From Melanocharis versteri (Eukaryota; Chordata; Aves; Passeriformes; Melanocharitidae), in assembly GCA_013397845.1 (NCBI GenBank), contig VZTG01003732.1, positions 681,176-745,175 on the forward strand: a DNA stretch of 64,000 nucleotides, in the 5' to 3' direction. How positions within the stretch are numbered: position 1 is the stretch's first letter; every line of letters starts with the position of its first letter. Under the pieces are notes generated by a model that saw nothing but the letters and a program-made list of their open reading frames with translations, did not search any database and was not told the origin of the DNA. Shown here piece after piece: positions 13,101 through 26,655 of the stretch. Made by a program: the position numbers and the translations under genes.

Positions 13101-13180
13101 CATAGAATCATAGAATATCCTGAGCTGAAAGTGCTCCACAGGGATCATCAAAGTTCAACTCCTGGACACAGTTGACTCCA
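13101..13180 (-). repeat. CR1 LINE 3' end
   Basis: CATAGAATCATAGAATATCC, then TGAG, CCACAGGGATCATCAAAGTT and CAACTCCTGGACACAG are the reverse complement of an avian CR1 3' end. About 80 bp are kept. It sits inside or at the edge of the older LINE remnant. Confidence 0.9.
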
Positions 13181-13843
13181 TCATTAACGCTTCTTTATAT
13201 GATATTTATTTGTTTACTGCATTTATCACATTTACATGTGACATTAGTGTTTTACTGATCTCCTAATGGATTAAAACTAATGCCTGTTCTTTGTTTAGGT
13301 GACTTAGACAAAGCAGCATGGGTGACCTAGACTTTTTTGAAACACTTTTTTGAACACAGGTTTCGTATTATTTTATTTCTTTTACAACTTTAATTATAAT
13401 AGTCTTGTAAAGGCGTATTGCATGATTTCAGGGCTTTGAGATTGTTGGATACCTCGTCACCTAAACTTTGTCATCCTAAATGTCATGTTGTATATCCAAT
13501 AAATATCTTTATTACATTACTTAAGCATCATATGTCAGTGCTCTCAGACCTTTTGTGCGTTCAAAGTAATTAAGCACAGAAACCCCTGGTTTCTTCAGCA
13601 CCTCTTCTGAGATACAAAAGTGAAAATAAGGCCTTGAAAATAAGCATTTAGACTGAAATAATTCTTGAAGTAAAGGACGAACTTAAAACTTTGAAAAATA
13701 TTTTTTATACAACAACAGCAGCAAGTAATTTCTCAGAGCACTGGTAATGAGGATTGTACATAAATGTTTATTATTTGGAAGCAATCTGTGTGTGCTTTTT
13801 GAGAAGAGATGAGAATCATTCATTACCAAACACTGAACAGGAT

Positions 13844-14016
13844 TTGACCAATAGTGAATAAAGTATAATTTCACCAAAGGTAATTGCTCTGTCAGGCTCC
13901 TTAGCCATTGCTTAAACTCAACATTTTTCTTGCATGGAAATTGTTTTCATTGCAGAGAATATCCACAAAAGTGATATTATAAACGAAAACAGTGAAGTTC
14001 AGCCTGATAAATCTAG
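13844..14016 (+). repeat. copy B of the ~170 bp local direct duplication
   Basis: Matches copy A at 10913-11080, with a 7 bp extra segment after GTGAATA. Just downstream (14032) is TTTAATGTGTTTA, which also occurs after the N gap downstream of copy A (11307). The duplicated block may therefore have been longer, with copy A interrupted. Confidence 0.85.
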
Positions 14017-14573
14017 CTTAACATTCCGTCTTTAATGTGTTTAATTTTAGACAACTTTCCAAATTAAAGGTGAGCATACATTCCCAAAGTGTTATTATTC
14101 CTTACTGTCCTGGAATATACAGTGCCTCTTTGACAGTTGTACAGCAGAAATTCATTGTTATTGGCTCTACTTTTTAATTTGCAAATGCAATTTTAAAACC
14201 CTTGAAAAATGATACAGCAAATTTCAATACCTGAAAAAACAATAGGATTTTCAATGGCAAATACCTTGCAATAAATCACACTGAATAGACAGAGGAAAAT
14301 AATACTCTCATCAGCATTAATTTGTCTTTCTCTTTTCCCTTTCTTTTATTTAATTATTTTTTACTTTTTGAAAAATATCCTCAATTGCAACATAAACTGA
14401 ATAACGATGTAAAAGGTTGGTTCAAAAGCTGGGTTATCAATTTATTACAGAAAGCAATAGTAAAAGCTAATAGATGATGTGTATATGACCTTCACATCGG
14501 ATTAGTGACCAGTGTAGTATTTCAGCAAAATATTGTGCATTGTACTCAGTAACACAATAAGATATTTTTCTTA

Positions 14574-14596
14574 TTATAATAATAATAATAATAAAA
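14574..14596. repeat. (TAA)n microsatellite
   Basis: About seven TAA/ATA units followed by an A-rich stretch. Confidence 0.85.
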
Positions 14597-16284
14597 AAGA
14601 AAGTAATACAAATATTCATTCTAGCCTGCCTTATCAGGGATTTCCATGTTGCATTTCTAGCCTGGTCTCCTGCTTAGTGGTCTGGTTTACATAATGGTAC
14701 AAGTGTAAAATGGACTGTACTTTTGAAATGAGAAGGACTTAGGTAATGAAGGAGAAATAGTGAATGTAAACAAAACAGACAAAAGGGAAATTGGGAAAAT
14801 TAGAAAAAAGGAGAAGAAAGTGAAATAGGCTATGTCCAAGTAGGAAAGTAAATAGGAACACATTAAAAAGTAAGAAACATAGAAGGAGAATTATTAATGG
14901 CAAAAGGTAAGCTTATCAGTTCTAATGCCCAAATTTGAAGTTAAGATAAAATATTCAGTTCTGGCTGAACTGATTTCAGCTCAGGGATTGGTATATGTGC
15001 ATTAAGACGGTCTTTCCTCATAGTTTCAGCAACTTGCTTCTTGGAAAAGTTTTTACAGATCGAAATTAAAGCTGGTGTATCATTCAATATTGGAATTCAG
15101 AGTCGATTGCTGAAAAATCATATTTGTTAACATAAAGTTTAGGACTTAATGGAAACCATGCCATGTTTTGCTTATGCTTTTGGCTGTTCAGTAAGACAGC
15201 ATTTATACATTGATAACGCGTTTATATGAATGCAGGCTGGCTACTTCAGTGATGATTTGGAATTTATTCCAACCAAGTAGTACTTTCAACAGTTTAGTGG
15301 CCTTCTAAAACTAAGCAAATACTTATAGGAGTTTGCACTACTTGTTCTGAGGGTGTAATTGGATTGATTGCTTGTAGGCTACATGTGCTAACAAAAAGAA
15401 AGAAACAAAATCTTTGTACATATTTTCTTTATGTTTAGATAGAATGAAAACTGCTCCTGATTAATTTATCTTCTGTATTAAATCCTCATCCCCCTGGTGC
15501 TCATGGACATGGAGTCAATAGATGCTAGCTCTTCCTTTTCCCGAGGATCAGATCTTTGAGCCACAGCATTACCATAAAATCATAGGATACACAGATGAGA
15601 ATAAAAAAAATGGCCAAATGGGTTAATAAATGGGCCACTGTCAGTATACTAATCTGTCAATCTACACAAAATCAAAAGCCTTCTCATGCACGAGTTTGGC
15701 AAGAGAAATGTACATATCATCTTTGGAGCCTTTGGCACGTGTGTTCTTCCAGAATTTCTGCTATATGCGAGGTAGAGATTGGTTGGGTTATAAATGTGCT
15801 TGTGATGCTATTGCTTGCTAATTAAAAATGAAAAAAACCCAGTTGTTCCAATTGTTGAAATGTTAGAACTCAGCTGTTTGCTTATTTTTACAATTGTTCC
15901 TCCCTATCTTCCTTGCAAGTTGTCTCCCTTCTGCAAACGCCAAACACAAGTCCTCAGTGGTGGGTCCAAGACCTGTGTTACCAACACCTAATCGAAAACT
16001 CACTGAGGTTTTCCAACTGTTTCACAGAAAAAAACTCCTTACATAAGTGCTGGTAAAGGAGTTTCATTAATAAGGCACAATGGCGTTTTGCTGTCTGTGA
16101 CAGCTACAGAAGAACCCACTACACAGAACCTTTTAGGCAATTATTTATGTTAAGCTGGTCAGGACTTGAAGCCAGCAATTTTTCTGTTGATTCAGGGAAG
16201 TCAGTGCTTCATTCCTCCTGTTCAAAAGCATTCTGTTCAATATCAGATAGTATGTATATTGCCTTGTTAGACTATTCCAGCCCA

Positions 16285-16700
16285 GTACCAAGCCATCTGC
16301 TCTTTAATCGGCCCTGATGGATGTTTATTTAGTTTGTTCCAGTGATGGTGAGTTGAGAGCTGCCTTCAGTAATCTGTTAAAGTGTGTAACTATCCTTTCA
16401 GTTTGAGAGTTCTTCCTAATATCTTATGCCCCTTGCTGCTATTTAAGTCAATTAATTATTGTCCTGTTTCTAGTGGACATAGAAATAATCTGATTAATTT
16501 CTTTTTTGAACCATCTGTTTACACAGATTAAAACTTACTATGTCTACCTTCAGCAGTCTCTGCTTTGTATTAATTAAGTAAAATAATTTCTGACTGGCTT
16601 CAGAAATTTTGCTTTCCAGATTTTTCTTTTTCTTCTTCTCTCCCTTAGACCTTTTTGAAACTGAGTGCAGGATCGAAGCCTTCGTCTGTGGCAATTGAAT
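16285..16700 (-). repeat. ancient CR1 LINE remnant (ORF2 end and 3' region)
   Basis: The plus strand shows the antisense of a CR1 ORF2 C-terminus: GTTCCAGTGATGG, then TTCTTCCTAATATCT, CCCTTGCTGCTATTTAAG and ATTATTGTCCTG, followed by AGTGGACATAG. These blocks keep the expected order and spacing. Divergence is high and frames are broken. It is an old family, not one of the young avian subfamilies. Confidence 0.75.
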
Positions 16701-19700
16701 ATAATGAAAGCAGCACATAATACATCTTATGTATGACACATCTGTTTATCCACCTCAATCTGACTGCTTTCTTTCAGCAGGATATGTGGAGAACCCAAGT
16801 GAGGTTAGAATCTCTGACTTCCAACAGCAAAGCTGTACAAAGACAATGGCATTATCATAGTGCTCTGCATGCACTAATTAACCCTGCACTAGCACAGCAA
16901 AACTGCTGCTCTTTATTTCACAGTTCACATGAGTATCTCCACATGAGACTGCTTGAAATGGTATAGAAACAGTTGTTTGTAAGGCACTGTGCACATTTCA
17001 GGAGGGATGGGTATGCAAGAAGTATCCCAAAGTACTTATTTTTGTAACTTGAAGTATAAATAAAACTTTATGTATTTAGAATAATGAATAGTCACTTATT
17101 ACTCATTAAACACACTGTCCTCCCCTACCACTTTCTTAATGAATGTGTTGCCAGAGGGTAGATTACATAGCAGTTTGAAAAATCCCTATTTGCCTAATGA
17201 GTTTCACTTATTTCACAGTAGTCCTAAAATTGGGCAGATACTGGTTTTAGTCATTATATTTGGTGATTATCCTGGCTAAAACTTTCAAAAGAACTTACAT
17301 GCTTTTTGGGAGTCAATAAAAAATAGATACCTAAAACTTTTGAGAATACTTGAGAATTTTACTCAGATTATAATTTATTCAGGGGCCAGTTACATCAAGG
17401 TCATAGTTTTCATTTCTGTAAATGAAGTAGTTTTAATAATAATAAAAAAAATCATCCCTGAACTTTATTCTATTGCTGATAGACCCAGTTTTAGAAATAA
17501 CTTTTTCTCCTGAATAATGAACTCTGAAGTATGGTTCACAGACTTGCTGATACTCCTCCACAAAAGTCTATTTGCATATTGAATATTTCTTTTGTTTCTA
17601 TTTTTAAATACTGGGTTTCTGCAGAATATTTTGCTTTAATTTTGGCCAATTACCAGTTACTTGTGTAGTAAAGGATGTCAATCTTCTGGGTGTCCCTATT
17701 CTGCAGGGAAGCGTCTCTGAGTGTAGGCAGACCTTGGTGTTTCCTAATGAGGGAAAAGTTATCCATTTGTGTATTCAAACTTCTGCATTTCATCCTGCAA
17801 TATGAACAAACCTCATAACAGCAAACTGAACCAGGAACTCCATGAAGCATCTGTGATTTTCAATTTTAGAGATTAAAAAACAAATAAGAAAGAGAGGGAA
17901 ATGGCTATTTTGAACGCAATTGTTGTATGCACGTCCTTTACAGCAACAGCATTTTTTTCATGCAGTGTTTGACAAAGGATCTGCCAATGCTTAGCAAGGG
18001 CTGCAAAAGTCATTTCCTGCTGCCTGAAGCAGCCTGTGCTTCTGGTGAGGTGAGAGCAGAGTTCAGCGTCATCTGTTACACGAATGAGAAGATGCACATC
18101 GTTCAGAAGGAAAGCAGATGAAGAGGGTTTTCTTTCCACTCCAGTAACTCACAGCAGGTAGTACAGATTTATTTCCCCTTCTCAAGTTACTTGCATTTTG
18201 CTGGACTGTGTCAAGGCATTGCAGATACTTCAAATAGGGATGTACTGTCTAACTCTGGCAGTAGGATAAAGACCAACGGTTGTTACTTCATTCAGACCAG
18301 TATTTTCCATTGCAGTATTCACTTCCAGTTAGAGGAAACTGTAGAGACACTACATCACTGCACAGCAAATAATTTGAAAGCAGCCTCTTGTGACTGTAAA
18401 GTTTGTTGATAGATCTCAAGAAAACCTACAAGGCTCCATGTAAATCCTTCTGGTTGAACATACAAAACTTCTGCCAGGGGTCTAACACTTATCCATTACC
18501 ATTTTTTCTTCCAATCTTTCAATTCCATCCCTGTTTCTTGCCTCAAAATAAGGTCAAAGAGTACCTGCTCACACATGCAAAATTCCTTCACTGCTTACTT
18601 TCAGGCACCCCCTTAAAACTAAGACTGGTCAAAAGATGAGTTTTCCCTTTCTGCTTCCATTTCTAGACCCCTTTCCCCTCTGTCATCTCCTACTCTGCCT
18701 CCTGCCATATCCTAATATCACTTTGTCTCTTACATCATCTAGAGGATTGGAGGGAGCTGAGGAAACAGAATGAGAGTCTAGAGGCAGAAAATTATTTTGA
18801 AGTTAGGAAAGGAGATAAAACAGGGAAGAAACTTGAAAGTAGTGGAGCAAGATGCACAGGAAATTTGTGGTATATATTTGCTGAATCAGTTAGACAAAAA
18901 TTTCTCAGGTAATGGACTATTGACAAACTCATCAACCCTTCATTGGTTTTTATTCACTATTTTTGTGCCATGGTGACAAATATTTTCCTGCTCTTTGGCT
19001 GGATGCCTCATGGTTTTTTAAGCATGGGTATAAAAAATAATAAGCTTCAAATATCATCCTGTGCACTGGCAGGTTTTGAGTTGCCTCCTGCTTTAGCAGC
19101 TAGATCAGTGAGAAAATCTATCCGAAGCTGCTTCTAATCCAGCAGGTGCGTGTGGGGCTGTTCCCTCACTGGATGGCCAGCTGGCTTGCTTTGGTAGAGT
19201 TTGTGTCATTACATCCTCTTAGCCTCCAAAACAGGGTGGTGACATCCACCTCATCTGTTGGAAATGATTCCTGATCTCAGCACGCTGCCAGTTCACATCT
19301 GCGAGTTTGTTAGAGCTTGGCTGGTTGTCCATGAGCAACAATGTCCCAGGGACTGTTCTAGCAATTTAACAGTCTGAGAAACTCCAGGAGTGCTCCATGC
19401 CACTCACTGATCAATTTACTAGTATAGATTTAGTTCAAGACTATTTTTCCTCTAGAGCAAATGAGGAATTCTTTGCTATGAAAGGCCTGGAACTTAAAAC
19501 TCTACAGATGCCATATCATGCTATAATTCTGTACTAATTTTTTCAAAAGTGAATACTTTATGACTGTTCAGCTAGGACTTGGCATTTTCCAGTTTTCACA
19601 AGTAATCATGAAACTTGGACATACCTGGAATTCTCAGCTGGGCTATATTGGCTCCTGTTTCATTTCTCAGATGCCAGGATACTCTGAAAATTAAAAAAAA

Positions 19701-22700
19701 AAACCTGAGAAATTGTCTAACATTTGTATGTACAGCATGAGCTACCTGTAACTGGAATATTTACACTTATTGATTCTATAGAGCTGGAACAATAATTTTG
19801 AGCAGTGAGCTGCTTAGAAGAGCTCTAGATGTGTGGGTGTGGGTACTGGATGTGATCAGGCTGAGTTAGCCCCTGCTCTGCTGCAGTGTTTTAGATCGTG
19901 CATGCTAACATGTCCAAACTGTTTCCCAAATCCCAATCAATGCATGAAATTCTACTGCAGAACTCTCTACAAGGCACTTTCATTGAGTCTGGAGGGGTTC
20001 ACGTCTCAAATAAACCATTCTTGTCTCTACACCAGTTCACTAGATTTTTTGGTGTTCCTAATAGCAACAAGTAGATAGAAAACCATCAGTTTGTAGAACT
20101 TATCGGTGGTCATTCAGAAAAATCCACCCAGGTCAAGAATGAGCCTAGCAAGTAGTAGAGAATGAAAACCACCCTTGGGAGTATGGTGGATTTTGCTCCA
20201 TCATTTACTGAAATGGATACCTGGGAGTTATCTGTCTCTTACATAGAGTTTGTTTTGGGACAGTAGAGCTCAAGCTTCAAAATAACAGGCAACTATGGAA
20301 TTTTTTGTGGTGCGATGGATGGGGTTTAAAATATATTTTTCTGTTCCATTTCAGTCAGTTCTGCAGTTAATAACAGAGTGACCATCCTAATTTCTTGAAC
20401 TTCAGGTTTCCACATTGTCTTACCTTGAAGATTTAGCTGATAGCTGTGACACCTTTCCATATGCAGATACAATTTCATTATAAGTCATCTCCCTATGGCT
20501 GGGTCAGCATTACAGTAGCCTCAGCTCTCATTACTATATGACAGCAGACATGAGATGCTGACATTAGGAAGACAAAATCATTTTAACCAAAAATATTTTG
20601 TCTCCCTTTGTTACCCTCCTTTCTCATTGCCAGCTCTATTATTTCTACTCTCTGTTTTTCTGTGCTTAAATTTCCCTTCTGTGCATTTTTAATCTTTCCT
20701 GTATTACCTTGTTTTCCATTTGGCGTAGGTATCCTCTGCTTATCTTTCACATTGTTTATATACCTCTGGAGAAATTACAATAGTGAAATTAATTAAAATA
20801 ATTGCATTTTAAGTACATGAGAAACAAACCATATGATCCTTCTTATTCTTGCCATACTTATTGGAACAACTTGCAGTCACATGTTAGCAACCAGCCTCCT
20901 GTAAAAATTCTGCACAGAAATATGTACAGTGGCCTTTTAGACACTATTTCCTATGTGTCTGTGTAGTTTTGAGAAATTTATGTAAGGCTCCGCAGATAAT
21001 TTGGTATGTATGACCTGCTTGTTGGCTTGTTTCTTCAACTCCACACACAATGCACAGTACTCTGCAACAAAATTATATTTATATTAGTTTTAGCCTCTTT
21101 TTGTTGAGGACTCCTGTCCAGCCATATGTCAGACTATCGAGACTGCAGCAATCTGGTGAGAGAGGATTCAGACTCAGATGTTTGTGGATGCCAAAGCATT
21201 TAAAAATATTAACAGATGCATAGCCTAATTTGTATGAGGGCTGTGGAAAAAGAATGAAGGAGAGAAATCACTTATTTCTAGGACTCTCAGAAGAAGGTTG
21301 GTACAAACAGTGTGAAAGCTGTGGGACTGAGATTTCAGTGGTGTGCCCACACAAAAAGAACAGAAACTGGAGGAAAGAGCTTACTGCTTTTTTTTTTTTT
21401 TTTTGTTCTAAATTTTGTCCCTCTTCTGTTTTCTGTTTCTTCTTCCATTACCTGTTTCTGTCCCTTTATATCTTTCACTCCTTTGTACCCTCCTCATCCT
21501 GAAATACCCCAGTAAGAATCCTGCTGATGTCAGCACATCATACTCTGCTCCCAGTTATGCTTTTACCTTCTACAAGGGAACTCATACAAATGAAGAAGAA
21601 TGTCTGATGCCTCAAAGGCTTGGAAGTTCACCTTTACGTAGAGAAAACAAAGAAGAGAGTACTTAGTGACTCTCTTTTGGGATGACTAGCAGTATCCAGC
21701 TGCTGTTGGGCTCTGATGCTTCTGGAAGCAAGCTGTGTGCCAGAATGAAACTTGAGAGTTGAGCTTGTAACTCACAGACTTGTCTTATGCACAGTAATTA
21801 GTATTGATGGGGTACTTAAACAACCCATGCATCAGTCAATATGGGAACGGAAAAAGACAAAGGCTTATTTAAATTTATTGGTGGCAACAGTTGATACTAA
21901 TAGCAAAGAAAGCAGAAGGAGGAAGACTCTCATAGGTTGGATCACAACTGCTGAAAAAAACTACTTGGGGAAAGGAAAGTGGAAGGCAACCTGGGTGACC
22001 AAAAGCATTAAACACTGAACTCTTGATTCACAGAAGTACAAGGAGGGAGTATGATAAAATAAAGTTTCCAGGAAAGGAGTCTTCAACTGACTGTTCAGAA
22101 TGGTCTGCTGGAAAACAAGAGTAATAAAAGGTCATCTGGAAATATTTTAATGAAATAATTATCCCATCACAAACAACATGACTGAAGGGTAGGGATAGTG
22201 ACTTAGAAAAATTATTATAACTTTCAAAACATGAACATTTAGCAGTCATCACACAGAAGAAAAATATGCTCAGTTATTGACAGCAAATGGAAAAGCAATG
22301 TAAGTAGGGACAAAATCAGAAAGGTTGGTACACAGGCAGGAAAAAATAACCAGCTGAGAAAATAGCCAAGAAAAAAATATTTATTTATTGTAAATAAAAT
22401 GTTCATGTAAAATAATTCAGTGGGGAAATTTTAACTTCCTACAGTAAAGCAGCTATTACTCTGAGCACTGTAAATGGGAATATTGTGTCCAAGCTGTAAT
22501 CTTCTCCTCAGGGCCGATAAGCTTCAGACAGGACACCACTCTTCAGGCAAGATGTGGATCTATTAAAGATTATCCAGAAGAAAGAAACGGAAATTTTTAA
22601 ATAAGCCTGCAAGCTTGGAAAAATGGGTTTGCCTTATCTTGAGAAGACTGATAGGGGCTAAAGAGATGATCTGAAAACAGCCTTCCCACACATAAATGGT

Positions 22701-24424
22701 AGCTGCAAAGACGAAATTAAATAAACTGTTCTCTCTGTCCACAGTTGTTAGAATGAGAACTAATGGATGTAAATTGCAGCAACAGTCCTTAGGAGGACAT
22801 GTCTTATCTGCAAAGGAGAACATAATTTGGGAAGTTGGTGGACTCTCCACACCACTGGTGGATTTAGTATGATACATTCCTATTTTCAGACTCATGGTAA
22901 CCAGTTTTTTCTTGACAAGCGAAGAACTGAAGAGTTAAGAAGCAGAAAATTGCAGGTGTTTAGGCAAAGCTTCTCTCCAGTGTGACTTTCATATTAATGG
23001 AAATTCATTCACAGAAATGTTGGAATAAATTGGAAGCAGATGAATTTTGTACTAACTGCTGTAAAGATGCCAAAATTAAGATTCTTTGATATTTAAAGGT
23101 ATTGTTCAGTGCTCTGGCATTCGGGTGCATAGTTATATCAATACCTACAGTGTCTGTGCTTCTTCCCTTAGAAGGAGACTGTTCCACTGGATAGTTTATT
23201 TGTCTCAATGAGCATAGCTACAGTGCTAAAGAAAACACAATGGGAACTGTGACTTGCAGACCTATTGGCTTAGTCTGGTTTATGTCCACACTGAGACAAG
23301 TCTCATCAGAAAAAGTAGTGTGGCTATGCCCTATCTGTCAGCTAGGAATCATTCCTGGTCTGTGCTATTCCCCAGACTATGGCCAGGAACTGTGTGTGAG
23401 AGTGTTCAGTTGTCACGGGCAAAACCATGGTGAAGTGTGAGATACCTGTCAAGTGTCACAGGAGAGGTTTAGAACCACACTTGGACACAAATTCTGAATG
23501 TCCCTTGATTACTTGTATTGAAGTAGCCAAAGGAATTACCTGAGAAAGCAGTTTAAAGTGGTATATCCATCAGGAATAGGGGCCTATCTGCTTCATTCAA
23601 ATACTAAATTTTGAAGCAGTGAGTGCTACTTGCCCAAAAATGCATGGGAACAGCCTGGGACATAGCACAGAGCAGGGCTAATCCTGACAGGCAGTAGAAC
23701 ATAACGACTCTGCTTTCTTGGGAATAAAATGAAATTTTGATGATTATTAAAATGCTTTTTCTCATAGACTGAGGGACCAGAAGGTTGTATGAGACATTAG
23801 GATGTAATTTTAAAATACAGTATATTTATAACGCTGCTGCTTGTAAAGGAAATGGCGAAGGAGGGGAGAGAACTATGTTTACTAAGTTGCAAAAGCTAGA
23901 GAACTTAATTTTAAAGCCAGTCTCATGGTTTTCAGTGCTTGACTCATGATTTTAGAGAGCTTATGGTTGGAAATGTTTCAAGATTTGTGAAACCTTTTCA
24001 GCTAAATATTATTGTATCTTTAATATATAAAGCCAAATCCTTACCCAACAAACACACTTCCTGCTGAATCTAACAGAAGCTCCTGGCTGCAATTCCCTTG
24101 GGAATTTGGCTCTGGCTTCTGATAGAAAATATGGACTTTGTCGTGATTCAGGAAGCTTAAAAAGCTATTACTTAGTAGGATGCCTGACTGGTACTGAACA
24201 ACTTTACTTTTCTGTGATGACCTCTATCCCATGTAAAACACCTCACTTCCATATTTAGCTCTTACTGCCACATCTAGGGAAGTTAGGCAGAAATCTCTTT
24301 CCAAAAATACCAAGGGCTGTATGAAATGCAGCTCCTCCAGACCTCAGATTGCAGAATTGTGATAGTATACAGATGTTCAGTGGAACTGGACCCTATTGCA
24401 GGGGCTGAATTCTACATCCATGTG
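16701..24424. other. unique DNA, no gene called
   Basis: A 7.7 kb stretch with no recognised repeat apart from homopolymers such as an ~18-T run at about 21388. Open frames here (up to 90 codons) have no familiar domains. 20588-20790 and 21410-21490 are pyrimidine-rich. Confidence 0.5.
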
Positions 24425-24692
24425 TATCTATCTATATCTATCTATATCTATCTATATCTATATCTATCTCTATCTCTATCTCTATCTCTATCTCTATCTC
24501 TATATCTATATCTATATCTATATCTATCTATATCTATATCTATCTAATCTATATCTATATCTATCTATATCTAATCTATATCTATATCTATATAATCTAT
24601 ATCTAATCTATATCCTCTATATATCTATATCTATATCATGGATATTTATATCATCTATCTATATCATCATCTATACCTATCTATCTGTATAT
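24425..24692. repeat. compound TATC/TATATC microsatellite (~270 bp)
   Basis: Blocks differ along the array: TATC alternating with TATATC at the start, then a pure TATCTC block (about 24461-24500), then TATATC, then units interrupted by TAATC, ending in degenerate ATC-rich sequence. The forward open frames of Ser-Ile-Tyr-Leu repeats at 24326-24725 come only from this array and are not genes. Confidence 0.95.
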
Positions 24693-26559
24693 AAAAATAC
24701 ATGCTATCTTTCAATATATGTGTAATTTTATGTATATAAACTATCTTAACATTCCCCTAAAGAGGTCTTCACGCATTACACAGTGCACAGCAGACCGCAG
24801 CCCACTTGCCACTGGAATTTGGATGCTACTATGATAGTACTGATGCTGATTTTCGTGGTTATTATTATTATTAATAGAGTTACTAGTGGTCATATGAATT
24901 AATAGTTTAAGTAATCGTGACATTCCAACATCATCTATGCCAACAAATGAGTCAGGACTCTTCAAGTAGTACTGAAATGCTGAAATAAATGTAACTTTTG
25001 GAAAAATGAAGGCCAACAGAAATCAAACTGGTGTTTGATAGGTATAGCAAAGTCACATTCTGAATTGAAATTCCCATTTTTACTGATATAATATATTGCT
25101 CTAGAGATATGATTCATGTAGTGCCTCAAAAGTTTAATAGTGTCAGTTCTGTAGCTATAACCAGAGTTCATGTTTGAAAAGCAGAGTTGGCACTTTTACC
25201 ACATACCTGCAAACATTATTAAACTTAATACAACCTCCACTAGATTTTTGTCCCCTACTAGACTGCGTTCCTATCTTCTGCCTTCTAAAGGTACAGTATA
25301 TAATCAGGTAGCTTGTTAGGGGGCTTAACAAGGTGAAAAATATCACTCCTCTTGTTTACAATGCCTTCACCATCCTGCAAAATAACAACACAGTGCCTGT
25401 CCTCATCTGCTGCACTGATTAGATCTATTAGAGCTTAGTTGAGGAAAATTCTGCTAAAAAAATGCTGTTCTGAATTCATTTTTCTGCCTACAATTATTTT
25501 TTTTTAACCAGAAGAGTTTGTGTTTCCACTATGGGTCTTTCCTGCCTGTGTTTTCTAGTTAGCTGAGTATGATATATATACACCTTCTCCAATTGGATTA
25601 TGAGCTGCCTTGTTCATGATAATTTACTTAATTTATTCATCCTCCTTGCTCATTCTAATGATTTTTCACATGCTTCCTCTTCCGCACTGACAAACGATAC
25701 AATGATAAAAGAGTGTGGTGAGCCCTATTTAAACACATCTCCAGAACTCCATGTCCTTTTTATCTTCAGATGCCCGATACAATTCCTGTGGTTGTGCAGC
25801 CCTGGCACTAAGTAATGTTTTTGAAGCAAATTCAGGCAAGTCTGACAACCACCATCTTATCTGACAAGAGTGGAGCGGACACTACTCAGCACTGTTTATA
25901 CAGATAAATTAAACATGCCTGGGACTGTTCTCGGGTGCAGAGGCCAAATGGGTCGAAATGCTGTTGAGCTTGGTCTCCCTCTGAAACAGGGTTTGCATCT
26001 GGCCTGCACATCAGGAGTGGTTCCTCCTGTTTCTATCAGGCTCTGTTCTGGAGGATGTTTGCTGTCCTCACCCAAAACCACCACCGCTGACCTGATTTCA
26101 CTACCTGGTCAGTTGAGTTTTGGTGTCTTGGGAGACTCTCTGTCACTTTCAGAGTATCAGGTCAGACAGAGCCTGAAGATACTTGTCTCAGGGAGCTACT
26201 CTAAACATAGCCACAGACATTTCTTGAGATTCAAAACAATCCAATACAGCATTTTTTGCTAAAACTCCATAAATATTCACAAATATTTGCCAACCAGACC
26301 TCTGTAACCACAAGTTTTAATTAGGTTGTGGCTCCCTTGGTTGGGCATTATTGAATGATTCTGTCAGCAGTGCTGAGCCATTAAGTCGACTTGAAAATAA
26401 CAGGAAGGCTTTTGTTTATGCTGAAACACGAACTTCACTTTCCTGAGTATATTGTGCCTGAACCTTTTTGTGTTTGTTTATTTGTGTTAAAATCACCAAA
26501 ATGTTGAGGCAGTGTATTATTAGATCAGCAGATGAGAGAGGAGCCCTGATAAGAACACA

Positions 26560-26655
26560 TTTTTGTGACGTGTATTAGAGAACAGTAATAGCGACACAGG
26601 TTTAATGACAGTGCGATAAATAAGATCGAGAGGAAAGTTGAGCACATACCGGGTG
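26560..26655. promoter_or_regulatory. possible conserved non-coding element
   Basis: Five CpGs (26569, 26592, 26614, 26627, 26650) lie within 83 bp in non-repeat DNA. TGACGTGT at 26567 is a CRE-like half site, and TTTAATGACAG follows at 26601. A possible regulatory role rests on CpG retention and motif density alone. Confidence 0.2.

Larger units (their letters stand above)
13181..16284. other. unique AT-rich DNA
   Basis: Apart from duplication copy B and a short (TAA)n run I see no gene or known repeat. The first part, after 13180, may still be degraded flank of the interrupted LINE. CATAAAATCATAGGATAC at about 15575 loosely resembles a CR1 end but lacks the rest of the signature. Confidence 0.5.

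Noticed and set aside
15570..15600. CATAAAATCATAGGATAC resembling a CR1 tail
   Set aside because: Only the octamer-like words match. The adjoining CR1 3' sequence is absent.
24326..24725. Frames encoding Ser-Ile-Tyr-Leu repeats
   Set aside because: Direct translations of the TATC/TATATC microsatellite.
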